Source of the DNA: Bacteroidota bacterium
GTDB taxonomy: Bacteria > Bacteroidota > Ignavibacteria > Kapaibacteriales > UBA961
Direction: 5' to 3'
DNA length: 64,000 bases
NCBI GenBank assembly: GCA_018266765.1
Contig: JAFDZU010000022.1
Coordinates: forward strand, 39,527 to 103,526
Shown here: positions 47,052-56,911 of the stretch, piece by piece
Layout: the number at the start of each line of letters is the position of its first letter
Numbering within the stretch: the first letter of the stretch is position 1
Translations under genes and position numbers: made by a program
The notes under the pieces: model-generated
Told to the model about the DNA's origin: nothing
The model's database searches: none
What the model saw: the letters and a program-made list of their open reading frames with translations, nothing else

Positions 47052-47948
47052 TTACTTGACAATTATCAATCGTTGAACAGCCGGTTCTGCTCCTTTTGGA
47101 TTAATTACAACAAGATACATACCTTCACTTAAACCATCCAAAGGAATATTATATGTATTATTACCCTGTTGATATTGTTGATTATTACTAAAGTCTTTAA
47201 TCTTTTGACCAGTAATATCATACAGTGAAATAGAGAGAATTGAAGTACTTGAAAGTGAAAATTCAAGTGTTGTAGATTCGTTGGCAGGATTTGGAAAAAG
47301 TGGTTTTGTGTTAAGGAGTTCATTTGTTCCACGCCAAGAATCTGTATATCTTCCTTTGGGCGAATTTTCAATTGCTTGTTCTGGAGTAAACATTTCACTC
47401 CAGATTGGTTCTGCGACGTCTAAAGGTAATGCTTCTAAAAATTGTGTACTAACTTTGTACCAGAGATAAGCAGTGTTTTTAGTAGCTATCTTTTTGTTTG
47501 AAGATTTAGGAGAAAATTCTATAGAAATGCATACGAGCTGATTTATCCAATCAGGATTAGCATCAGTATTTTCATTTTTAAGAGCTCCAGTAGAATCAAA
47601 GTGATACTGCAAATCTTTACTTTGATTGTAAAAAACTGCGCTTCCATTTTTAAATACATTAACAGCAAAGATTGGTGCAAATGGTTGAATATCATCTAAC
47701 TCATTTTTACTGGTAGATTTAACCTTAATTGAGTTTTTGGTTAAGATGATTTTACGTGATATGTTTTTGGAATTCTTATTCGCCATAGAGTTCTCGTTAT
47801 AAAACACACCTTCACCCGAAATTTTTATACCTAATTTTGCCAAATTATATTCAGAAAGATTTAGCATTCGAACTGTTGAAATTGTTTGAGATAATAATGT
47901 GTAACTGCTTAAAAAAAATATAATATAAAAAACAGATAGAGTTCGCAT
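47052..47948 (-). CDS. T9SS cargo protein of unknown function
   Basis: 298 residues with a signal peptide (about 1-20) and a C-terminal T9SS sorting domain (about 225-298: PLFPNPANESTTLEFSLSS to AVQRLIIVK). The middle 200 residues, with SKNISRKIILTKNSIKVKS and WYKVSTQFLEALPLDVAEP, match no family I know. It lies directly upstream of the VIT/vWA gene on the same strand and may be cotranscribed with it. Confidence 0.75.
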   Translation of the reverse strand: MRTLSVFYIIFFLSSYTLLSQTISTVRMLNLSEYNLAKLGIKISGEGVFYNENSMANKNSKNISRKIILTKNSIKVKSTSKNELDDIQPFAPIFAVNVFKNGSAVFYNQSKDLQYHFDSTGALKNENTDANPDWINQLVCISIEFSPKSSNKKIATKNTAYLWYKVSTQFLEALPLDVAEPIWSEMFTPEQAIENSPKGRYTDSWRGTNELLNTKPLFPNPANESTTLEFSLSSTSILSISLYDITGQKIKDFSNNQQYQQGNNTYNIPLDGLSEGMYLVVINPKGAEPAVQRLIIVK

Positions 47949-48448
47949 AAAAGTTCCAAATAGTTGTTGAACAAAGCAAATAATAATTCCGAGTTTTACG
48001 AGTTAAAATTCCAAATATTGCATCTAAAAATATGTAACATCTCACGGATAAATCCAAATTTAATTTAATACCCTTCTGAAAGTATAGACACTCTTGCATT
48101 AAAAATGGTTACATTGCTATTATTTTAATTTCAAAGAAAATACATCGTATTTTCAATGTACATTTGGTTATAATGAGAGTTTGATTTATCTTGCTTTTGA
48201 TTTTGTCAATTGTATAACAGAAAAAAAATAAGTTTTACAATTAAAATAATTTGCCAAGCATAAAATGGCATGATGCTTGTGTTTTCAAAATCGAAGAATT
48301 ATTGGTATTTATTTGAAGTTTTAGAAATTTTGAAGTGAAAATCATCTTAAAATAAACAAACTAAACCCAAATAATGGAACTATCCTAAGTAATAAAACTA
48401 ATTTATAAGAAAATTCATTTCAAAAAAACTGATAAACAAGAGTTAGTA
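47949..48448 (+). other. Divergent intergenic region, 500 bases, no gene
   Basis: The longest non-coding stretch in the window, between the T9SS cargo gene (minus) and the histidine kinase gene (plus). AT-rich, with no long ORF, tRNA or repeat array seen. Within it, at 48252-48279, two mutually exclusive hairpins can form: TGCCA (48252-48256) with TGGCA (48265-48269), or CAAGCAT (48255-48261) with ATGCTTG (48273-48279). In-frame codons upstream of the kinase start reach a stop at 48386 without a new start, so no sensor domain is hidden here. Confidence 0.75.
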
Positions 48449-49207
48449 ATGAGCTTAAATAAGGAAATATCTGAACTTGAACTTGCAAAAGAAGTCTCAC
48501 GTTTAGTACATATTAAAGAAAAAGAACTTGCTGATTTGAAGTCTAACTTTGTTTCAATGGTTTCACATGAATTTAGAACACCTCTCACTACAATTCTTTC
48601 TTATACTCAAATCTTGCAAAATTATCGGAATAAATTAACCGATGAAGACCAAGATAAGTATCTCAAAAATATTGAATTGGCTGTCGCTCGGATGACAACG
48701 ATGCTTAATGATGTTCTGTCATTAGGTAAATCTAACTCTGGGGTATTGAAAGTGACAACAAAAGCTGTAAATTTGCTCGAACTTTGTCAAAGTATCGTAG
48801 AAGAATTGATATTACTTGATTCATCCAAGCATTCTTTTGTTTTTAATTTTGACTATCAAAATTCAACAATTAATACCGATGAAAAACTATTGAAACAAAT
48901 TTTGTTCAATCTACTTACAAATTCTTTGAAATATTCACAAGAAGGTACTACGGTTGAACTTACTGTTTCTTCAGTAGGAACTTCAATATTGTTTGAAGTG
49001 AAAGATAACGGAATTGGTATTCCAAAAGAATATTTTAGTAGTATGTTTGAATCATTCCGCCGTGCAGACAATGTTGGAAATATTTCCGGTACAGGATTGG
49101 GATTAACAATTGTGAAACAATCTGTAGATTTATTAGGTGGTACAATTAGTGTGGAAAGTACTGAAAATAAAGGTACTACGTTCAGAGTTGAATTACCTCT
49201 AACCTAA
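48449..49207 (+). CDS. Sensorless histidine kinase
   Basis: 252 residues. After only about 30 charged residues (ELELAKEVSRLVHIKEKELADLK), probably a coiled coil, comes the HisKA domain with phosphoacceptor H40 in VSHEFRTPL, then a HATPase domain with N-box NLLTNSLKYS, G1 box DNGIGIP and G2 box GTGLGLTIV. There is no membrane helix, PAS or other sensor, so input must come from another protein. The next gene, 32 bases on, encodes a receiver domain and is the natural partner. The two genes plus GH44 run closely on the same strand. Confidence 0.92.
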   Translation: MSLNKEISELELAKEVSRLVHIKEKELADLKSNFVSMVSHEFRTPLTTILSYTQILQNYRNKLTDEDQDKYLKNIELAVARMTTMLNDVLSLGKSNSGVLKVTTKAVNLLELCQSIVEELILLDSSKHSFVFNFDYQNSTINTDEKLLKQILFNLLTNSLKYSQEGTTVELTVSSVGTSILFEVKDNGIGIPKEYFSSMFESFRRADNVGNISGTGLGLTIVKQSVDLLGGTISVESTENKGTTFRVELPLT

Positions 49208-49239
49208 AAGATTATCAATATCGTTACCAAAGTAATACT

Positions 49240-50337
49240 ATGAAAAAAATATTAGTAATTGAAGATGAAGACTTAATTAGGGAAGCTATTAACTTGATAT
49301 TACGTGTTAATGGATTTGAAGTTTTTATAGCAGAAAATGGAGCAATTGGTATTGCATTAGCTAAAGAAATTTTACCTGATTTAATAGTTTCAGATATTAT
49401 GATGCCTGAAAAAGATGGATATCAAGTGTTAGAAGCTCTTAAAAATTATCCCCCAACTTCTTCAATTCCTTTTTTATTTTTATCAGCCAAAGCCGACCAA
49501 AGTGACATTCGACAAGGTATGAATTTAGGTGCTGATGATTATTTGACTAAACCATTTGAACATGACCAGCTAATAGCGGCCGTTCAGACAAGGTTAGCAA
49601 AAAGTGAAGAAATTCGTAAAAATGCAGAAAAAAAACTTGATGACTTACGCACTAACATTGCATTCTCGATGCCTCATGAATTTCTGACTCCTCTTAATGG
49701 AATCCTCGGAATTTCTAAAATGATGAAAGATAACTATGATTATTTGGAAAGAGCAGATGCAATGGAAATGCTTGATGAAATTACTCTTTCAGCTCGTAGA
49801 TTACAACGAGTAACGGAGAATTTCCTATTCTATACTCGCCTAGAAATTTTGGCAAATGACCTAAGTACAATGGGCGAACTATTAGATTCGCTTACCCATT
49901 CTGCTGAAGAATTAATTATGGATGCTGTTACTAAAAAGGCAACAGCATTTAACAGACATGAGGATGTTACAATTAATGTAACTGATTCACCAATCAATAT
50001 CGTACCAATTTATTTTCTAAAAGCAGTTGAAGAAATAATTGATAATGCTTTTAAATTTTCTGAAATTGGAACACCTGTTCTCATTAAAGGAGAAAAGATA
50101 AATGGGAAATTTATTCTAAAAATATACAACAAAGGTCGTGGGATGACTGCTGAACAAATAGCAAATATTGGCGGTTACCAACAATTTGAACGTAAACAAT
50201 ACGAACAACAGGGGAATGGACTTGGTTTAGTAATTGCTCAAAAAATAATGGATTTACAAGGTGGGACTTTCTCAATAGAAAGTATTCCCAATGATTACAC
50301 AACCATCATTATCAAGATACCTGCACCAATAGAATAA
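49240..50337 (+). CDS. Hybrid response regulator-histidine kinase (REC-HisKA-HATPase)
   Basis: 365 residues. An N-terminal receiver domain has E8/D9, phosphoacceptor D52 in VSDIMMPEKDGY and the switch lysine in LTKPFE. A linker leads to a HisKA-like helix with H146 in SMPHEFLTPLNGILG, then a HATPase domain with the N-box EIIDNAFKFS, a reduced G1 box NKGRGMT and G2 box GNGLGLVIA. The layout REC first, kinase second, with no DNA-binding domain suggests a phosphorelay step that passes signal on to a regulator elsewhere. H-box glutamate and G boxes are retained, so activity is likely. GH44 follows 38 bases later. Confidence 0.92.
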   Translation: MKKILVIEDEDLIREAINLILRVNGFEVFIAENGAIGIALAKEILPDLIVSDIMMPEKDGYQVLEALKNYPPTSSIPFLFLSAKADQSDIRQGMNLGADDYLTKPFEHDQLIAAVQTRLAKSEEIRKNAEKKLDDLRTNIAFSMPHEFLTPLNGILGISKMMKDNYDYLERADAMEMLDEITLSARRLQRVTENFLFYTRLEILANDLSTMGELLDSLTHSAEELIMDAVTKKATAFNRHEDVTINVTDSPINIVPIYFLKAVEEIIDNAFKFSEIGTPVLIKGEKINGKFILKIYNKGRGMTAEQIANIGGYQQFERKQYEQQGNGLGLVIAQKIMDLQGGTFSIESIPNDYTTIIIKIPAPIE

Positions 50338-50375
50338 CATCTGAGAATTATTACAAATGATTTAAAATACTAACT

Positions 50376-52286
50376 ATGAAAAATACATTTAAGTATAAAT
50401 TGATTGTTACTGTTAGTTTGTTTGCATTTACATTTCAAAGTAAAGCCCAGATTCATTTTACGGTTAATCCCTCGCTTGATACAACAAGAATATCCCAACT
50501 TATTTATGGTAGTAATGGCTTTAATGATGAAAGTAGTGCGAATGTTACTATGCGTCGTTTAGGTGGTAATAGAATGACCGGTTATAACTGGGAAAATAAT
50601 GCTTCTCATGCTGGTATAGATTATTTTAATCAAAATGATGATTTTATGACATGGGCTAATGGAATTACAGGTTTAGCATCAGATAGTTCCGGTATAGTTG
50701 TACGCAGATTTCATGATAAAAGCAGAGTGTTAAATTCTAAATCACTTATTACAATCCAAGCAGCAGGATATGTTTCGGCTGATAAATCAGGGGATTCTGT
50801 TACAGTAAATCAAGCGGCACCATCATTCAGATTTCACGAAGTAAAGTTTGAAAAACCGACTCAATTAACAATTGAACCTGACAAAAATGATGATTTTGTT
50901 TATATGGATGAACAGGTTAATTATTATAAATCTTTGTTTGGTACAGCCGAAAATGGTGGGATTTCAGCGTATGCTATTGATAATGAACCCGGTTTGTGGA
51001 ATTATTCTCATCCACGAATTCGAAAAGAACAGGGAACTATTGCAGATATACTAAAACGAACTATTGAACTTGCAACAAGTATTAAGAAAATTGATAATTC
51101 TGCATTAGTTGTTGGTGGTACTTGTTACGGTTTTGGTGAGTTTATTGATTTTCAAGATGCACCTGATAAAAATATAAGTTTAGCCGGATTAGACAGCTAT
51201 ATTAGTGCGTTACTCGATTACACAAAAAAAGCATCTGTAATTGCAGGAAAACAACTTGTGGATGTACTTGATTTACATTGGTATCCTGAAGCTACAGGTA
51301 GAACAAAAAGTGGAGTTGACGGAAGAATTTGCCAAAGTGATTTTACTGATAATATAGATGATGGTATTGTTGAAGCAAGAATTCAAGCACCTCGTTCATT
51401 ATGGGATTCTACATATAAGGAATCAAGTTGGATTACTAAATATGTTGAGATTAGTAAACCCTATATTTCATTAATTCCTAAAATGCTGAAACGAATTGCT
51501 CAGTATAATCCGACAATGAAACTTGGGATTTGTGAAACTGATTATGGCGGAACATCTCACATTAGTGGAGGCCTTGCTCTAGTAGATGTACTTGGAATTT
51601 ATGGTAAATATGGCGTATTTATGTCAATGTATTGGGGAGATATAAGAGGATTTACTGCTTCCGGGTATAAGTTATTCACTAATTACGACGGGAAAAACGG
51701 GAAATTTCCCGAATTAAGTTGTTTTAGTAATACTGAAGATATTGAAAATTCTTCTATTTATTCAGCTTTAGAACCAACAAATAAGAATCTCCATTTGATT
51801 GTTATTAACAAAAACTTAAAACAGAGTAAGGAAGCTCAAATAGAAATCACAGATATTGTAAACTACGAAGTAGATGGAATATATAGACTTGAAGGAAACC
51901 AATCTTCGATTGTAAAAAAAGATAATAAACTTATTACTACTGATGGTTCAAAAATTATATTAGATTTACCACAACTCAGTGCTACTCATATAATTTTAAA
52001 ACCTAAACAAGTAGGAAATGTATCAGAAAACGATGATAAAATTGTAATGAATATTTATCCGAACCCTGCAATAGATTATGTAAGTTTATCTTATGTTACA
52101 ACTTCAATACAAAATGCATGTTTTGAAATCACTGACATGCTAGGGCATATTCTTATAAAACAAAATTTAGAAAATACTTCCGGAAATTTTCCTATAGATT
52201 TACATTCAATTCCCGCTGGAGTTTACTTTCTTAAATTTAATAGTGGAAATTCTGTTAGAACTGAACGATTAATTGTAACTCGATAG
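50376..52286 (+). CDS. Secreted glycoside hydrolase family 44 enzyme with T9SS sorting domain
   Basis: 636 residues. A signal peptide (about 1-24, ending SKAQ) precedes a GH44 catalytic domain (about 30-480). GH44 enzymes cleave beta-1,4-glucans and xyloglucan. Family segments: MRRLGGNRMTGYNWENNASHAG, the acid/base motif AIDNEPGLW with E204, VLDLHWYPEA, and the nucleophile region GICETDYGG with E387. A beta-sandwich domain follows (about 480-555, IEITDIVNYEVDGIYRL), then a T9SS sorting domain (IYPNPAIDYVSLSY to RTERLIVTR). It ends before a bidirectional terminator and is probably cotranscribed with the two kinase genes. The exact glycan is not known. Confidence 0.9.
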   Translation: MKNTFKYKLIVTVSLFAFTFQSKAQIHFTVNPSLDTTRISQLIYGSNGFNDESSANVTMRRLGGNRMTGYNWENNASHAGIDYFNQNDDFMTWANGITGLASDSSGIVVRRFHDKSRVLNSKSLITIQAAGYVSADKSGDSVTVNQAAPSFRFHEVKFEKPTQLTIEPDKNDDFVYMDEQVNYYKSLFGTAENGGISAYAIDNEPGLWNYSHPRIRKEQGTIADILKRTIELATSIKKIDNSALVVGGTCYGFGEFIDFQDAPDKNISLAGLDSYISALLDYTKKASVIAGKQLVDVLDLHWYPEATGRTKSGVDGRICQSDFTDNIDDGIVEARIQAPRSLWDSTYKESSWITKYVEISKPYISLIPKMLKRIAQYNPTMKLGICETDYGGTSHISGGLALVDVLGIYGKYGVFMSMYWGDIRGFTASGYKLFTNYDGKNGKFPELSCFSNTEDIENSSIYSALEPTNKNLHLIVINKNLKQSKEAQIEITDIVNYEVDGIYRLEGNQSSIVKKDNKLITTDGSKIILDLPQLSATHIILKPKQVGNVSENDDKIVMNIYPNPAIDYVSLSYVTTSIQNACFEITDMLGHILIKQNLENTSGNFPIDLHSIPAGVYFLKFNSGNSVRTERLIVTR

Positions 52287-52297
52287 TTACTCCAAAT

Positions 52298-52336
52298 AAA
52301 GGAACCGTTTGATTTATGACAATCAAACGGTTCTTT
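52298..52336 (+). terminator. Bidirectional terminator between the GH44 and ABC-M1 genes
   Basis: GAACCGTTTGATT (52302-52314) and AATCAAACGGTTC (52321-52333) form a 13-bp perfect stem with a 6-base loop, flanked by AAA and TTT, so it can end both converging genes. Confidence 0.9.
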
Positions 52337-52359
52337 AATTTCAGGAATGATAGAAGTAG

Positions 52360-55300
52360 TTACCGTAATTCTATCGTTTTAATATTATCATCAGGGCTTC
52401 TGTCAACCAATTTGTAAAAAGGATCTATTCCTACTTTAATAGGTTTATCTTTAACATTTAGAACTAATTGCAGCTTATCGCTTGTAATTTTGTGCTTTTT
52501 GAAATACAAAGGGTTATCTAAAAGAGTACCTTTCTTAGATTGAGCAAAAACTCCTATATCCACCCAATCATTTGGAGTGACATTAGTTTCATTTCCTACA
52601 CTATCAGCATATTGCTTTTTAGTTTTGAAATCTATTGTTACTTTGTAAGTTCCATCCGGATTTTTGGTTGAATAAGCAGAAGTTACTTCATTACTAAAAA
52701 GCGTTATTTTCTCAAATAAATCAGTTACTGTATTTTGTAATGAATCTGGAGTATACTTCCTTAAAATTGAAATTAAATCCTTAGAATTTGGATACGGACG
52801 AAACTTTCCACCCCATTTTGAAACAAACTCTGCTAATGCTGAATTCAATGTATCTTCACCAATATAGTCTGCCAAGCAATAGAAAGTATGACTACCTTTA
52901 TTATAATGAATATATGACTGGTTTTCATTAAAAGCAATCGGTTGTTCAGCTTTAGATTCAGTTGCTCGTCCGCGTAGATAACCATCTAATTCATATCGTA
53001 AAAATTTTTGAGTCATAGCAATGCCGTATTTCTTTTCCATTACTCTTAACGCTGAATATTCTGCAAGTGACTCAGACATAATCGTGCATCCTTGTTGATT
53101 AGAACCCAGAACTTGATGTGCCCACCATTGATGCCCAAGTTCATGAGCATTTACAAAGAATCCCATGTCAATATTATCTGAATTGGGGTCTCTGTTTTGT
53201 TTTGCTATAAATTCAATTGATTCAGAAAATGGAATTGTATTTGGGAATGCTTGGGCAAAAGAAGCATAACGTGGAAATTCTATAACTCTATATTGAGAAT
53301 GTTGATACGGACTAAAATTCTTGGAATAATACGTCAATCCCATTTTAGCCGCTTCCATAAAATTTGCAATATTATAAGTATGGCTTGGGTGATAATATAT
53401 TTCAAGATTTACTTTTTTACCATCGGGTGAATTCCAGACTTCTCTCGCTACTTCATACCTTCCGGATAAAATAGCAACAAAATTCCAAATTTGTTTATCC
53501 ATTTTATAATGGAAAAATCTACGTTCGCCATAGTTTGTGTTTTCTTTCCATTCTCGCTGTAAATAACCGGGGGCAATTGCAATTTGGTCAAGTTCTGTAC
53601 TGACAACTGCTTCAAAATCAATAAGGTCAGAACCCGAGTTAATATAGCTGATATTTCTGAAACGATTATCATTTATCGAAGGTATTCGTTCTTTTTTAGG
53701 GAGTCCATATTTCTTCCTGTCACTAACATCAGTCATTTCAGCATCTGAATTATATCCATAACTTGGAGCAACATCAGTATATAGAAAAGAACCGTTGTCA
53801 ATAATTTGAGTGTTGAAATTTGAATTTGGAAATCCACGTTTGTAATACCCAACACTGAAATCAACTTTCATTGAATCACCGGGTTGTAAAGGAGTTGAGA
53901 ATTTATATATTCTAATTCCATTGATACTGTCATTTGATGATAGAGTTAATTTTCTACTAAATTTTAATCTGTTTAATTCTAAAGTTTGATTGTAATTTAC
54001 AATGAGAGAATCTATCGGTTTTAACTCTCGATTAACTAAGGTTTGAATTCCAGACATCGTGTACCAATGTTTGTAAGGATGAAGCTCACAATTCACAAAT
54101 AAAGAAGTAATTTTGGGTTGTGGAGTCCACTTTAAGTGTGAATATGTTTTTTCGTAATTAACTGAAATTAAATCTGTTTGTTTTGTTGAGATATTTTTAT
54201 GTAAGTAATTTGTATTATAAAATATAAAGCCACCTAATCCTAATGACGAAAGGACTGCAATTGAGCCAAATGTCAATGAAGATGTAATCGTTCTACTGCG
54301 CAAACGTAAAAAACGAACTTTCCATGAATCTTCCGTTCCACGCACATAAAAATAATACGACAACCACGCGAATATTCCTCCAATGCTTACAAAAAACAGC
54401 AAATACATATATCCGCGCAAATAAAAGGGAACCCAACCGTTCATATCAGAATAGATTCCAAATCTTGTTACTCCATAATCCCACATGCTATGTTCTAATC
54501 CTAATTGACTTGATACTAACCTAAAAATATACGTAAGAATTACAACCATGTGACCTACATATTTTTGATTGACAATAGTATGAATACAAAGTGCCAAGAT
54601 ATTTGTAAAAAGGAACGTCGGTAATGCAATCATAAGAATATATTGAACATACTGACCTAATTCAATGTTTGAATATCCTTGGAATAACTGAGTGGTGATA
54701 CTTCCGATAATCATTATTATTGTCAAAAGTACCTGAACAGCAGTGAGTGCAGTTAATTTACCGGCAATACCCACCCAAATTTTCATGGGAAGAGCGTCAA
54801 ATGTTTGCGATAACTTGATGCTTCGTTCTTTCCATATTAATTCACCTGCATAGAGAGTTGATATTATTATAGAATACAACGTAAAAGTATTGCGAATTGT
54901 ATCAATCATTATGTATGTAACCGGATATAAATCTGAATTTTGGCTGTGATTAGCATAATAAGCACTCACTCCAAAATCCATAAGTCCAATAATCGCTATT
55001 GCAATAAAAGGACGCTCACGAATAATACTGGAAATATATAATCGAGTAAGGGCAATGAATTGCTTCAATGATGTTGAGAATCCATAAGTGAGAGTTGGGT
55101 TTTTAGTCAGAGTTGAAAAAGTTGGTTGTAGAAGCTCTTTTATGGATTTTTTGAGTTTACCTTTTCGTAAAGTAATTCCTTCTGTATTCATTCTGAATAA
55201 TAAATACGTTACAGTAAAAATTAATAATGCAACTCCAACCCATACAAGCCGATTAATAAGAATCTCTCCACTAAAACCGATTAAATGTGAATTCCTTTCT

Positions 55301-55989
55301 ATTGGTGTCCAGAATTCAGTATAAATAGAGAATGCACGGAATCCCATTGGGTCTAATATGGCGGCAATAGTGCGGTTCTCAATTTCACGAGTAAAATTCT
55401 GCGAGACAGTCCATAATATAAGTAATGCAAATCCCTGAACATACACAGCAATAAAACTCCTGAACAATAACCCTACACTAAAGGAAATTGCTGCAAAAAG
55501 AAATGCATTAGTAGCAACAAATACAATTTGAGGCATCAGAAAGTATAACAGATGCGGATCTCCAATTTTATCTGCATTTATCCATCCAAGGGCTGGGCCT
55601 ATCATCGAACCAAGCAATGCACCGATAATTGCAGCACTATAAATAAAAAGCACAACAATATACGAGCCAGTAAACCTGCCAATTATATAAGCAAATTTCG
55701 ATAACGGAGTAGAATAAAGTATCTCATGGGTTTTCATCTCCATATCTCGAATAATGGAAGTTCCGGTTACTCCAGGAAGTATTATAAGTCCAATAATAGA
55801 AAGAACCAAAAATACTTGAGTTAAAACAAATGGCGAATTTACTTTCGTTAATGGACCTGCTCCTCCAACCGAAGCTGCATCGGTACCGAGGAATAGAAAT
55901 GCAAGAACAAACATCAACAAAGCAAAGATGTGAGTTGCAGGTTTACGGAATTGATATTTCAATTCAAAAAAGAGAATATTTGAGACCAT
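52360..55989 (-). CDS. ABC-2 permease fused to an M1-family aminopeptidase
   Basis: 1209 residues from ATG 55989, chosen because AAAGGAG lies six bases ahead; the alternative at 56022 is TTG. The N-terminal half (about 1-570) is an ABC-2 type permease with about twelve helices, repeated as two six-helix units. The C-terminal half is an M1 metallopeptidase with the zinc motif HELGH at 950-954 and E974 in MSESLAEYS, so spacing from the second H is 19 rather than the textbook 18; as I recall, this branch shares that spacing. The adjacent ATPase stops one base before this start, so they form one unit. The role may be export coupled to peptide trimming, but no function is known. Confidence 0.9.
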   Translation of the reverse strand: MVSNILFFELKYQFRKPATHIFALLMFVLAFLFLGTDAASVGGAGPLTKVNSPFVLTQVFLVLSIIGLIILPGVTGTSIIRDMEMKTHEILYSTPLSKFAYIIGRFTGSYIVVLFIYSAAIIGALLGSMIGPALGWINADKIGDPHLLYFLMPQIVFVATNAFLFAAISFSVGLLFRSFIAVYVQGFALLILWTVSQNFTREIENRTIAAILDPMGFRAFSIYTEFWTPIERNSHLIGFSGEILINRLVWVGVALLIFTVTYLLFRMNTEGITLRKGKLKKSIKELLQPTFSTLTKNPTLTYGFSTSLKQFIALTRLYISSIIRERPFIAIAIIGLMDFGVSAYYANHSQNSDLYPVTYIMIDTIRNTFTLYSIIISTLYAGELIWKERSIKLSQTFDALPMKIWVGIAGKLTALTAVQVLLTIIMIIGSITTQLFQGYSNIELGQYVQYILMIALPTFLFTNILALCIHTIVNQKYVGHMVVILTYIFRLVSSQLGLEHSMWDYGVTRFGIYSDMNGWVPFYLRGYMYLLFFVSIGGIFAWLSYYFYVRGTEDSWKVRFLRLRSRTITSSLTFGSIAVLSSLGLGGFIFYNTNYLHKNISTKQTDLISVNYEKTYSHLKWTPQPKITSLFVNCELHPYKHWYTMSGIQTLVNRELKPIDSLIVNYNQTLELNRLKFSRKLTLSSNDSINGIRIYKFSTPLQPGDSMKVDFSVGYYKRGFPNSNFNTQIIDNGSFLYTDVAPSYGYNSDAEMTDVSDRKKYGLPKKERIPSINDNRFRNISYINSGSDLIDFEAVVSTELDQIAIAPGYLQREWKENTNYGERRFFHYKMDKQIWNFVAILSGRYEVAREVWNSPDGKKVNLEIYYHPSHTYNIANFMEAAKMGLTYYSKNFSPYQHSQYRVIEFPRYASFAQAFPNTIPFSESIEFIAKQNRDPNSDNIDMGFFVNAHELGHQWWAHQVLGSNQQGCTIMSESLAEYSALRVMEKKYGIAMTQKFLRYELDGYLRGRATESKAEQPIAFNENQSYIHYNKGSHTFYCLADYIGEDTLNSALAEFVSKWGGKFRPYPNSKDLISILRKYTPDSLQNTVTDLFEKITLFSNEVTSAYSTKNPDGTYKVTIDFKTKKQYADSVGNETNVTPNDWVDIGVFAQSKKGTLLDNPLYFKKHKITSDKLQLVLNVKDKPIKVGIDPFYKLVDRSPDDNIKTIELR

Positions 55990-55990
55990 T

Positions 55991-56911
55991 TTAAACTCCT
56001 TTGTCGGAAGGTGATACAACAAAAGCAGATTCGGGAGGTTGTTGTATCATTGATATTTGATGAAAATACACATCTTCTAAATCCGGCTCGATATTCACAA
56101 AACCATCGGAAAGCTGTTCGTCTGAATATACATGCACAAGTGGTTTTCCGGCTATCATTCGGGTAGAAATAACAGAGTATTCCGAAGTAATTGATTCCAT
56201 TTCATGTTTTTCGACAAAACGTTTCCAGATTTTACCGCGAACTTTATCAATTACACTTTCTGGTGAGCCACTTAAAGCAACTTTACCTTTATTTATTATC
56301 GCCATGTTAGAGCATAATTCACGAACATCATCCACGATATGCGTCGAAAGAATAATGACGATGTTTTCTCCAAGTTCGCTCAGGAGATTAAGGAATCTGT
56401 GACGTTCTGTTGGATCGAGACCTGCCGTTGGTTCGTCCACAATTATAAGTTTTGGACTTCCAAGTAAAGCTATCGCAATTCCAAGACGTTGCTTCATTCC
56501 ACCGGAAAAACCACCGACATGTTTTTTCTTACTTTCGAGCAAGTTTGTTCTATTAAGTAAATATTGGACTTGTTCCTTGCGTTCACGAGAATTAGTAATT
56601 CCTTTTAATACAGCAAAATGATCTAATATTGTTTCAGCTGAGAGATTAGGATATAATCCGAATTCCTGCGGTAAATAACCAAGCACTTGTCGAACTGTTT
56701 CTTTTTGTTTTAGAACATCAACTTCTCCAAAAGTAATAGAACCGCTATCTGGTTCTTGCAGTGTGGCAATTGTTCGCATAAGAGAAGATTTACCGGCTCC
56801 ATTCGGGCCGAGAAGTCCAAACATTCCTTGTGGAATAGTTAACGAAATTGAATCTAATGCACGAACACCATTAGAATAGGTCTTCGAAAGATTGGAAATT
56901 ACAAGATTCAT
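55991..56911 (-). CDS. ABC transporter ATP-binding protein for the permease-peptidase fusion
   Basis: 306 residues. ATPase with Walker A GPNGAGKSS near residue 36, signature GFSGGMKQRLG near 134, Walker B LIIVDEPTAGLDP near 156, and the switch histidine in STHIVDD. A C-terminal region of about 90 residues follows. Its stop is one base before the start of the permease-M1 gene (TAA-A-ATG), so they are coupled. An RBS-like GAGGT precedes the start by about five bases. It is the ATPase partner of the ABC-2/M1 fusion. Confidence 0.93.
   Translation of the reverse strand: MNLVISNLSKTYSNGVRALDSISLTIPQGMFGLLGPNGAGKSSLMRTIATLQEPDSGSITFGEVDVLKQKETVRQVLGYLPQEFGLYPNLSAETILDHFAVLKGITNSRERKEQVQYLLNRTNLLESKKKHVGGFSGGMKQRLGIAIALLGSPKLIIVDEPTAGLDPTERHRFLNLLSELGENIVIILSTHIVDDVRELCSNMAIINKGKVALSGSPESVIDKVRGKIWKRFVEKHEMESITSEYSVISTRMIAGKPLVHVYSDEQLSDGFVNIEPDLEDVYFHQISMIQQPPESAFVVSPSDKGV
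55996..56002 (-). promoter_or_regulatory. Ribosome binding site that sets the start of the permease-M1 gene
   Basis: On the minus strand AAAGGAG (56002-55996) lies six bases before ATG 55989. It is inside the end of the ATPase gene, in favour of the downstream ATG over the TTG at 56022. Confidence 0.75.
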
